DNA of 64,000 nt from Undaria pinnatifida (lineage: Eukaryota; Sar; Phaeophyceae; Laminariales; Alariaceae). This document shows positions 55,801-64,000 of this stretch, piece by piece; position 1 is the stretch's first letter, and each line of letters starts with the position of its first letter. The notes beneath the pieces were generated by a model. The model was not told the DNA's origin. It saw only the letters and a list, made by a program, of their open reading frames with translations, and searched no databases. The translations under genes and the position numbers were made by a program. The stretch covers positions 2,093,501-2,157,500 of the forward strand of contig JABAKD010000019.1 in NCBI GenBank assembly GCA_012845835.1, given 5' to 3'.

Positions 55801-58703
55801 AACTCGTGGGGCTACGTTACTTTCTGATACTTTCTGAGCGCATTCGACGGAGACACGGAGTTGCTAGATCAACATGCAGGCTACAACAGAGGAAGGCGCG
55901 AACGGCGCAATGCAGGCTGACGAACGCCTCGCTCTCGCTGGCTAAAAGTTACAGCTCTTTGACAACTTCCACAGTGATTGTACTATATTTCCATGTAGTG
56001 TGTCCCCGGAAACGGGGTTGTTTGAGGGCTAAATGACGAAACAGCAGGTTTATCTGAAGACTAACTTTCGAAGAACGAGCGAGGGAGCGACGCGAGGAGC
56101 GAGCGCACGGGCACTCCTTGTTGCTAATATGATATAAGGCAACGAAACAAACAAGATCACTGCAGCTCTGCTGCCTTTTCGTCTCCCGTTCTAGGCCCCT
56201 ACTGCAAATTCAACCTAACTTCATAGATACCCCTTTGTCACAGCAAGGCGCACAGGCGCTCGCTGTTCGTACAACAGCGAGGTCGCTGCAGCTGCTGCTT
56301 TTTCGTCTCTCGTCCCATCCCCTTACAGTAAAATCAACGTGAAATTGCAGAAACCCTCTTGTCTCGAAAAAGCGCAGCCATGCTGCCACTGCGCTATCTC
56401 GCTATTTAGCTGTCTCCCTCTTGTTTGATGACGTCTACGCCTGCCCTTGCCGACCATCTCAGGTGCGCGCGGTATCCCGCGAACTGGGACTGCCGAACTG
56501 GAATCACGCGGCATCCCCCTGCCTGCGGTCACGTCTGGCGTTCGGTGTACAGGCGACGCCTGAAAGGCTAGTCCTGGTAGAAAAGGTGCGTGATTATTCG
56601 GTTGGTGGGTGTGAAGGGCTTCGGTTGAAGGTTGCCCGTTCGACAAGATTACTTCACAGCACCGGACAGATGATCTAGATCGCTTATCATGATTTAGATC
56701 ACCTACAGTAGACCCTGTCTCTGTCGGGTATGATTTTTTGTGCAGGATGTGTGTAGTACAATCCTAACAGAGGAAATACTCGCTAGATTTTACAAATCGC
56801 AAGGCTCTTGTCTGGTGCCGTGATTTACAGGCCATGAGGCTCATCTAGACCAGGGATCTATCTACCCTGAAATGCGCAGATGATCTATAGGTCAATAGGG
56901 ATTTGATGATTTGATCCGTCCGATGTGAGGATTATTTGATGCCTTGACGCGTCCGGCATTTTTCTTACGAGTCTATAATGTTTCGTTTTGTAGCAGTGGG
57001 TCAAAAGTGCGTTTTTTTTCCCGTGTAGGTGGTGGAGAAACGATTAGGTTAGGGTTTCGACTCCGCGCGCCTGGAACCAGGGCCTCGCTCACACTGCAAC
57101 GAACGCTGTGCGGCGGTGACGGTGGTGCTGGCGACAGCGCTTTGCTTCTGTGGCGGCTTTTATACCTGCGGTCTTGAGGGTGGCTTGGGTACAACTTGCA
57201 CGGTCTCGCCCTCCCGATTCCGACCTGTTTCTGCTGCTGCTGCTGTTAGTGGTGTTGGCGTACATCGTCGTCTCCTACCCTTTCTCCTCCTCCTCCTCCT
57301 CCTCTGTTGGTGGTGCATCCTGCTGCTACTATATTTTATGTTGCTGTATGGCATAACTGTTGATTCTACTGCTGTTGCTTCAATCGCCGTCGCTCTCTGA
57401 CTCATCTCAGGCGGAAGATGCTGCGCGAAGACGACTCGGGCTGGGCGTGTCGCAAAACTTGCGGGTACGCGCCATGCACGGGAACAAAGCGCTGCTAGAG
57501 GTGAGAGATCGGGGACCACACCACGTGCAACCCCCCCCCCGCCGCGCCCCCCCCTCCGCACGCGCGCATTCCCATAAACGCCTCGCGGGAGTGCCTTGCA
57601 AACCCCAGGACTTTCGGTTCGAAGCACGCCACCTGCGAGGCGAATGTTTGCTCGACCGGAGGAGGTTGAACCGGTCTGTCTGCAATCAGGATAGCGAGGT
57701 TTTTAACGGTGTTTGTAGGCGCGATCCGGTGGTCACTTCGGTGGATGTTAATACGGCCATACCCCACCACGTCGTCGTGCAGTTCTCCAATGTGTGAGCG
57801 GATTTTCTCATTCCTCCTCCTTAGCCTAACTTACCGTTTTTGGGACACAAGTAGGGCACCAATACTGGGCCACCAATACTATGAAGTTTGGTATTTTCGA
57901 CTACCTACAGGCGAATTACGGTAGTACTACAGTAGTAGATGAAGGCGTGGCAGTACAAGGACCATAATCATGGGCGCGTATTTTGGCAACTACTTGTACT
58001 ATAGTTTGGGCACTAAATGCATCACCCCCGAGCTGTCATACGACGTGCAAGATTGTACGCACAAAATGGGGAAGTCCGCCTCACAAGCAGTTCTTAGTAG
58101 GATGCAGCTCACCCTTCATGCGACTCTCAACACCTCAGGAAAGTCCGCCTCACAAGCAGTTCTTCGTAGGATGCAGCTCACCCTTCATGCGACTCTCAAC
58201 ACCTCACATCGCCTCGCGCTTGGTTCACGTGACGTCTGCCTGGTTGGTGAAAACCCGACGTGCTCCGTCCCTTCATTGTAGGGAGGCAAGGGTCAACGGC
58301 TATGCATGAAATGAGTACACCCCTAGCCGGGCAACCCGGGCTTCTTCACGTGGCTAGTACTTGTGGTGACGGCTGTGTAGACGTCGGTCCAGTTCCGTCA
58401 TAGTGGTTGTAATACACCAGACTGCATACCCTATTTTGTTTTTTTCTCAGATTGGAGATGGAATGAGGAGTTGGTGTGGACTGTTAGGCCTGGGACTGGC
58501 AAAATTTTAGACGTAGAATTTGGAAAAAAAATGTCCCATGGTCGTTCTCTGGGAAAAAAACTCTTTAGGAAATCAACCAATCAGCGATGGGGGGAAAGGC
58601 CCCACATCACCTGCAAAAAATTATTCGTGAAAACAAAGCCTGTGCCGCTTGCTGCTGTTCTGCGGCAAAAAAAGTTGGAGCGTGTATAGAAAAAAATAGC
58701 TGC

Positions 58704-58741
<38 letters not shown>

Positions 58742-60484
58742 GCTGCTGCTGCTGCTGCTGCTGCTGCCCGAGGTGCTGCTCTACCCCCCGCGTGTAGCAG
58801 CGTACTCAAGGGACAGCTAGCGTAGGCGGAACACATCTTCTGGGGGACCCTCCGGCAAGATGGTGATATTATGCAGCAGCAGTGCCGTAGTTTTTCCTTT
58901 TTTGCGAACCTCCAGCGTCTTTCCCAACTCTATCTCGCGTGCCTCCGATGCAGCACGCTTCACCTCTAGCTCGTGGGAAAGTTGCTGCTGTGCGTGTAGC
59001 TCGACTCGGGTTTGGGCCAAGGCTGCATCTGACTCGTGTCGGAGGTCCTGCTCCAGGTTGAGTTTGCCTTTCTCCTCGGACAACTGTTGAGAGACATCTT
59101 GCAGCAAAGACTTTGCCTCAGCGGCCTCGACCCGGCTCTCGTCGCGCTGCTTCACGACCCGGTCACGGATGCCCTCGGCCGCCTCAACACCGCCGCGCTG
59201 GATGGCAAGCGCCCGGCGTGCAGCCACGCCCGCGTCTGCCGTCGTGGTCCCGGTACGCGCCCGATAAGCCTCCTTGACCTTTGCAAAAAAAAAATATCTC
59301 CTTTCGGTCCCGTGCCTTCAGGTTTTTTCGAGTTGCCCATGGCTAATTTTGCACGATCACTCTGCCAGAATATGACCCAATGGGGCCAACTTTGTTTGCG
59401 AATTTCTCGCCGGCTATTTACTCGATTTAAGAGCGGATTGCTTTGCTGTCTCCTCCAAGTCCCGGCGGAGGGAAATACGGGTATTTTACCAATACCCAGT
59501 TGCATTAGTTCGACCCCATTGAGCAAGAGACGAATACAAGCAGAAAACACGAGTTTTCCCGCACATTTCCGTCCGATTAGACTTCAAAATACAACGGAAA
59601 ATTCAGAATAATCCGTATTTCCCTCCGTTTACACTGATTACACGTGTCTGTTGAATTTCAGGATCCAACTCGCCTCCTGTGTTGCGTATTTTGTGATACC
59701 CTGTCAAACATTATTTTAGTCTAAAACCAAGTAAAAACAGTGTTTGCAATTTTTTTCTTCGAGACATTTTTTCGGATTTTTTGGTGGTTTTCGCCGAATA
59801 GACCTGCCATTTTTTTAGGTCAAATCGACGTCCAGTCCCAGACCTAACTGTTGATCATTTTTTCGACTAATCGTTAAAAACACTGCTGCCTGCGTTCCCC
59901 CATTTGTTTCCGTAATGTTTTCGCTTTGAGATCCCGGAACGGTTCAAGGAGGCGTTTTTAACGACACTGTGCAGATGGCAAGAACCTTTCCTTTTTTGTC
60001 AACTTTTTGGCGACTTTTTTCAAGTCTCGGAATAGAAAATCCAAATGAAGAATAGCGACGACAAAAAAACACATAAACTTGTCAACGAAGGACTAGGGAA
60101 ATATCCAAGAAAACCTTGGCGAAAAGCTTGTGTTTTGCAAATCCACATTTCCATGAGCTTAAACCTGCCAATTTGGAAAAAAAAAAAAGTTGCGAAATGT
60201 GTGTCGTTAAAAACGGCTCTAACTCATTGTCGTTGCGTTCTGTGCCGCTCCGATAATCTCAGGTAGACGCTGGGGAAGTGCTGGACGAGGCCCTACGAGG
60301 GTTGGCGGACATCCGATCCCTGATCCTTCCTCTCGGGTTCGACGAGGTTGACGTGCGGGCGTTTAGAAGTGGCGGGGTCAGCGGAGGCGTGACCTCTGTG
60401 GGAGTTTCGGAAAACGTGGAAGGCGTGCTGCAGGCGGGGGGAAACGGTGTGGATGTGTTTCGCGTGGAAGGGACGGGACGCTGA
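52597..60484 (+). CDS. LarE-like PP-loop ATPase / ATP-dependent sacrificial sulfur transferase, six exons
   Basis: Exons 52597-52813, 54820-55087, 55671-55737, 56463-56585, 57411-57500 and 60263-60484 total 987 nt, 328 aa; intron phases 1, 2, 0, 0, 0 all agree. Bacterial LarE (about 275 aa) adenylates the pyridinium carboxylate made by LarB and donates sulfur from its own cysteine, building the nickel-pincer cofactor of lactate racemase with LarC. Seen here: PP-loop SGGVDSS (residues 27-33), EVSTTEG-PDYVANEG, a CxxC at 97-100 (SCFHCK), NGTNKDD (150-156), SPIDALTKAEVRAVSRELGLP, and ASPCLRSR with C204 at the place of the sulfur-donor cysteine. A ~30-residue Gly/Ala-rich insert (about 118-145) accounts for the extra length. 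The start is the first ATG after an in-frame TGA; no clear targeting peptide. Eukaryotic function is unproven. Confidence 0.9.
53800..54005 (+). repeat. Dispersed repeat family B, copy 4
   Basis: AAAGTGGGAATGCTGAACCC, GGAAGGGAAGACACCTG and CTTGTCCAGAAAGTTGC blocks as at 37745-37925. Confidence 0.6.
54608..54740 (+). repeat. SINE-like family C, copy 3 (5'-truncated)
   Basis: From CTACCTGGTTGGTGA to the 17-C tail; CGACTACGGCCATACAC precedes the tail. Confidence 0.65.
54820..55087 (+). CDS. LarE-like exon 2
   Basis: Acceptor CACTCCCCAG. Begins GIPLTEVSTTEG and includes CFHCKTHLYSALEAV and VVLFNGTNKDDKRDTT. Ends inside an Arg codon before GTGTGT, phase 2. The pure C run at 54724-54740 lies 80 nt upstream. 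Confidence 0.9.
55366..55398 (+). repeat. (GCGTT)n pentanucleotide array
   Basis: About six GCGTT/GTGTT units in LarE intron 2. Confidence 0.85.
55671..55737 (+). CDS. LarE-like exon 3
   Basis: Acceptor TTTTTTTTACAG. Encodes GLKAAADFQVASPIDALTKAE, donor GTTAGT, phase 0. Confidence 0.9.
56463..56585 (+). CDS. LarE-like exon 4 (donor-cysteine exon)
   Basis: Acceptor GACCATCTCAG. Encodes VRAVSRELGLPNWNHAASPC and the SR-L-FG stretch that follows, with the predicted sacrificial Cys. Donor GTGCGT, phase 0. Confidence 0.9.
56664..56905 (+). repeat. Dispersed repeat family Q, copy 2
   Basis: Collinear with 49385-49620: TTGTGCAGGAT, TTACAGGCCATGAGGC, CATCTAGACCAGGGATCT. Confidence 0.65.
57411..57500 (+). 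CDS. LarE-like exon 5
   Basis: Acceptor CTCATCTCAG. Encodes AEDAARRRLGLGVSQNLRVR, then MHGNKALLE, matching the usual 'RVRxHGxxARIE' stretch of LarE. Donor GTGAGA, phase 0. Confidence 0.88.
58070..58325 (+). repeat. SINE-like family C, copy 4 with internal 66-bp duplication
   Basis: The block GTCCGCCTCACAAGCAG...CAACACCTCA is present twice in tandem (58075-58138 and 58143-58206). The tail is a short C run (CACCCC). Confidence 0.7.
58701..58768 (+). repeat. (CTG)n microsatellite
   Basis: About 20 CTG units with one interruption, lying within ~50 nt of the stop codon of the minus-strand coiled-coil gene, in its 3' UTR if the model is right. Confidence 0.9.
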
Positions 60485-63125
60485 AGACACCGCGGTCTCA
60501 TGAATGATTGATTGGTCACCCCTAATCGATCGGTGGGGATGGACGTGTGCCGCGTGCAGAGGGCGGTGAGGCCACCGCGCTCGCATGCGTGACCGATCAG
60601 GAGTTTCGATCGAGGGAAATGGCGGTGATGTGTGCCGTGTAAGGGTCGGTGACCGCCGGCAACTGTTTTCGTTGCCGCACCCACCCGCGGTTGAGAACGC
60701 CGCGCTCTTACGAGTGACCAATCGGGTGTGGTCAAATCGGGTGTGGTCAATACGGCTTGGATGTGTGCTGCTTATGGCGGCATCAAGGGCACCGCTTTTG
60801 CGGGAGTGATCGATCAAGGGTGATCGATCTGGAGTGATTGATCGGGAGTGAGCGATCGATCTCTTTGGTGCGGGCGTTGCTTGTACGTTTTTTTTTTTTT
60901 TTTTTTTTTTTTTATACGTTTTTGTTTTTCGTTTTTACGGTGTCGAAAACCAGTTTGATCTCGATCTCAATTTAACGGAATGACTGTGCAAACACGTCAG
61001 GGTAAACACGGTAAGCAACATGTAGCGGCCATATGGAGATGCACTTATCGTCGGGTTCGTTTTTGCTGTAGAACATGTTTGTTTCGCGTTATGGCGCAAG
61101 AGTTCGGGGAGTGTGACGATCTCCATCGCTGCATTGTCTCTGCCGCGCCTTAGTACTATAATTTTTTTTATTTTTTTTATTTGTTTTGGGTGTTTAAAGC
61201 CTCGGCGACCCTGGCAAGCTACGTTTGTAACGAAGGCTCGGTTACCTGTGAGGGATTTTGCTTAGAACTGTGCTCGTTTTCGAGATGAAACAATGCGGAA
61301 CCTTTTTGTAGATTTTTCTGTCTCTTCTTGTACATACTTTAAGTTTCTTTTTTTTTACGCTCTCGTTCTTGCGGACGTCGGCCCACACTGGCTGGTCGCT
61401 AGTTTTTCTCAAGTTTATTTGTTGTGCTTGGCGAATTTGCTGGGTACGCCGCACAATTACCTCCTTCTAAACCAAACCTTCAAGGGTGTTTTAGTTTTTT
61501 TAGCAACTGCCAGGTACCACGGACAGCATTCGTTTTAGTCCACCTGCGCAAAGGTTACGGGAAACTAACGCCTTTGACTCAACATAAGCCATCACGTAGC
61601 GCACAAAGTTGAAGCGCGTACTGTGCCGCATACACTATCGCCACGAAGCAAAAGCTCCCTGTGCAACAGTAGCAGCAGCAATCGCATATATGACCAGTAT
61701 CGCGCGCGTAGAGAAGGGACAATTTACCCAGTGCGCCTGACGACTGCAAACAAACATGAGCACGTTTTGATCGCCCTGCGACTGATGTGCTTCGTGCAAG
61801 CTTCGGGGTTTACCGTTAGATGGTATTTGCACCCACACGTTCTTACGAGTAGCCTCTCGCTGTACATCATTCCATTTGCCCCAGCGTCTTCGTGGATAAC
61901 GCGAAAGTCATGCGACGATGGAGGTGTACCCTATTTCTCCTCTAAGAAATACTGCCCTGTTCCTTCACGCTACTCGCCAAACACCTCACGGCGCGTCGCG
62001 CTTGGTGCAAGCGATGTCTGCCTGGTCGATGAAAACCCGGCGTGCTCCGTCCCGGCATTGCAACCATGCGAGGGTCTATGGCCCTAAGGAATACGGTCAT
62101 GCATGGTATGATAACACCCCTCCTTCCCCCGTGCCTACCCCGGCCCTGTCCAACTGGGAAACTCTCGCAAATGGCCCAGCGCGGGAACGTCGTACCCGCT
62201 GCTACTGGTCTCCACCTCGCACGGCCAAGACGTCAACTTCGTCCTTCAGCCTTCTTAGAGCCGTTCGCGTCATGGCGTGCTCTTTGCGCGATCGCTCCAG
62301 CTGCGCGCGCAGCTCGGCCACCTCCCTCGACAACCTCTGCACGGCCTCCGTATCCCCTTCCCGAGCCCCGACCGCACCATCCCCGCCCGCCAAGCGCGCG
62401 AGATCCGCGCGCAAATCGGCCACCTCTCGAGCCAGCTTTCTGACGATCGCATCCCGCTGTCCGTCCTTCGCCTCCGCCGCTTTTGACGCCGCCGCCGCTC
62501 TAGGGTCGTTCCCTTTCCCGAGCGCCGCACGAGTTGCTCTCACTAGCGAGCGGAGCTCGGCCACCTCGACCGACAAGTTCTGCACGGCATCACTACTCTC
62601 TCCGCCGGTAATACTACCCCCCACAGCGTCATCCTTCCTGGCTTCAACCGGCGGTGTTTTTGCTCCCGGGGCTGTCGCTCTCGGCGCAGCGGAAGAACCA
62701 GGCGCAGCAGAGTCTGCGGCGGCGGCACTGGAAAACTTAGCTGAGGGCCCCGGGGTTGTTCTCGTTTGGTCCCCGGTCGTTGCCGCCGCCGTGCGTGCAG
62801 ATGACGAGGTCCCCGCTGCGGAATCAACCGCGCCGCCGCCGCCACCACCACCAAGACCGTCACCAATAGCAGTGGCTGCAGCAGCAGCACCACCACCAGT
62901 AGTAGCACCGGCACCACTAGCAGTAGCAGCAGCAGCAGCGCGTGCACTCTTACGTTTTCGGGTCGCCGTCGTCATTTCAGGCGCGGGTTTGTCTTGAGGA
63001 GCTCCCCTGCCTTTCGTGGGGGTGGGCATGCTCCACGAGGAGCTGAACGGCGCCTCGCCGTTGTCGTACGTGTACTTGCTCGCCACCGCCGGCCCGCTGT
63101 AGGCCGCGGCCGATATTTCGTTCGC
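58817..63125 (-). CDS. Alanine-rich coiled-coil protein, C-terminal two exons of a spliced gene
   Basis: Exon complement(62223-63125) follows a CCACCCCCCC...AACGCAG acceptor, 301 codons in phase 0. It starts ANEISAAAYSGPAVASKYTY, continues through a Lys/Arg patch (ATRKRKSAR), a long Ala/Gly/Thr-rich linker, then three spaced copies of an 'AVQxLSxEVAELRxxL' heptad block typical of coiled coil. Donor GTGCGAGG at 62222. Exon complement(58817-59278) follows TTTTTTTGCAAAG and gives 153 residues, KEAYRARTG then a highly charged heptad region (VVKQRDESRVEAAEAKSLL and onward) and ends ILPEGPPEDVFRLR, TAG. Phases agree. The first exon(s) must lie upstream, possibly outside the window. If the donor is not used the frame stops at 62202. 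Function unknown; a structural or scaffold role is only suggested by composition. Confidence 0.6.
60263..60484 (+). CDS. LarE-like exon 6 (C terminus)
   Basis: Acceptor GATAATCTCAG. Encodes LPLGFDEVDVRAFRSGG and the C-terminal region, TGA at 60482-60484. It lies within the large intron of the minus-strand coiled-coil gene. Confidence 0.88.
   Translation, partial: VDAGEVLDEALRGLADIRSLILPLGFDEVDVRAFRSGGVSGGVTSVGVSENVEGVLQAGGNGVDVFRVEGTGR
60485..62222. other. Shared intron / downstream region
   Basis: After the LarE stop: GATCGATC-rich short repeats (60500-60870), a poly-T run (60889-60913), T-rich sequence to 61400 and a family C repeat (61962-62121). No exon-like frame on either strand was recognised. 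Confidence 0.5.
61962..62121 (+). repeat. SINE-like family C, copy 5
   Basis: CTTCACGCTACTCGCCAAAC, GCTTGGTGCAAGCGATGTC, TGAAAACCCGGCGTGC, and a weak CACCCC end. Confidence 0.65.
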
Positions 63126-63689
63126 CTGCGTTTATTTTTTGGGGGGGTGGAGAAGAAGGGCAGAAAAACCCGACGTGCTCGAGTACAAAAAAGCAGCAAC
63201 CAACGATGCACATATTGCATTATATAAGAGGAACTTAATTCCGGTTGTTTTCAGACGCTGAAAATATTCGGAATTACACCTTTTATGCGGTTCATCAGCT
63301 GCTGGTCAGATAACTGAAAACCCCTCGATAGGCATCGGCGAGGCGCGATACGCAAAAACGTCTGCTTCAGCTCCACGTAGAAAAAAACTCAGCTTGACGG
63401 GAAAGTCAGCCACCGCGGCGAACGACATAAAATACACTAAAAAGCGCCTTCCGAGACAAGCAAGGCCGAGCGTTGATCTTGCGTTAGAGTGTCGGGGGCG
63501 GTGCGCGTAACAAACAAAACCTGGAAGGCGCTGTGTGTCAGCCTTTTCAACCCAAGAGAGACGGGACCTTCTTATCATCATGGACTAGATTCCGGCGATG
63601 AGTTCATGGGAGAAGCACAGCAGAGTAAATCCCGTCCTCCGTCCAATACATAATAATGCAACATCGAGATCTCGGAAGCTAGCGCCGTT

Positions 63690-64000
63690 ACCGCAGCGGC
63701 TAGCATCTAGCAAGCGTTGGTGCCGCAACGGCTCTATCTAGAAAAGTTGGGAGCCGCAACGACTATATAACGGCTATATCTTACAATCTTGGCCACCGTG
63801 ACGGCAATTTATAGCAAGCGTGGTCGTCGCAACTGCTCTGTCTAGCAAGTCTGGCGGCCACACCGACAACATCTAGAAAGCATGGCGGCTGATCCCATGT
63901 ATATCTAGCAAACATGAATGCCTTAAACGGCTATATCTAGCAAGCGTGGGTGCCGAAACGGCTAAGTCTAGTAGCAAACTTGGCGGGTCGCGATATCTAG
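63690..64000 (+). repeat. Minisatellite, ~34-bp unit, truncated by the window edge
   Basis: Eight or more imperfect units of TATCTAGCAAGCGTGGNNGCCGCAACGGC (written here as a consensus in pieces: TATCTAGCAAGCGTGG, then GCCGCAACGGC). The array continues past base 64000. Confidence 0.8.

Noticed and set aside
62042-62997. 359-codon plus-strand frame over the coiled-coil exon
   Set aside because: It is the antisense shadow of the Ala-rich minus exon and starts inside a dispersed repeat.
1-64000. CRISPR arrays, bacterial operons, prophage or integrated giant-virus genes
   Set aside because: No regularly spaced direct repeats with unique spacers, no Shine-Dalgarno-led gene strings and no capsid, polymerase or packaging genes were seen; gene structure is spliced and eukaryotic.

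Overview
The window reads as nuclear DNA of a eukaryote. Conserved proteins are split into short exons by GT-AG introns, several of them kilobases long, and most of the remaining DNA is eroded transposons, microsatellites and dispersed repeats. Long introns, donors such as GTGCGT, GTGAGG and GTAAGC, and (CAG)n/(GTT)n arrays would fit a brown alga or a related stramenopile. That placement is an inference; no lineage-specific marker was found.

Five gene models can be supported to different degrees. (1) A divergent mitochondrial-carrier (SLC25-type) gene on +, five exons, 1194-13465, predicted 346 aa; all exon phases agree. (2) Divergent from it on -, a short gene opening with a mitochondrial-type presequence (start 678). 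(3) RPB10, the shared RNA polymerase subunit, on - (start 22143). (4) A LarE-like PP-loop ATPase / sacrificial sulfur transferase on +, six exons, 52597-60484, predicted 328 aa, all phases consistent. (5) An alanine-rich coiled-coil protein on -, 63125-58817, whose large intron contains the last exon of the LarE gene, so the two convergent genes overlap. A sixth, unrecognised gene on - starts at 52038, divergent from the LarE gene, and is supported by three phase-compatible exon candidates and one doubtful one.

Layout. 1-13.5 kb: presequence gene and carrier gene; carrier intron 1 holds a tyrosine-recombinase retroelement with Ngaro-style split direct repeats (4946-7641). 13.5-22 kb: minisatellites, tandem duplications and a ~230-bp repeat array running up to the RPB10 donor. 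22-39 kb: no confident gene; an LTR-like pair, tandem duplications, Tc1/mariner-like and PIF/Harbinger-like non-autonomous elements. 39-50.6 kb: a zone very rich in fold-back DNA, with a tandemly duplicated, decayed Ty3/gypsy integrase in which each copy carries its own hairpin, a Tc1/mariner-like element nested in another TIR element, and a nearly perfect 250-bp-arm palindrome. 50.6-63 kb: the unrecognised minus gene, the LarE gene and the coiled-coil gene. 63.1-64 kb: a ~34-bp minisatellite running off the end.

The genes do not form a pathway. The carrier is an organelle-membrane protein, RPB10 belongs to transcription, and LarE in bacteria makes the nickel-pincer cofactor. The shared theme is architecture: head-to-head gene pairs separated by about 0.5 kb and introns that host most of the mobile DNA. 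All splice junctions were chosen by eye from reading frame, phase and GT-AG context; none has transcript support.
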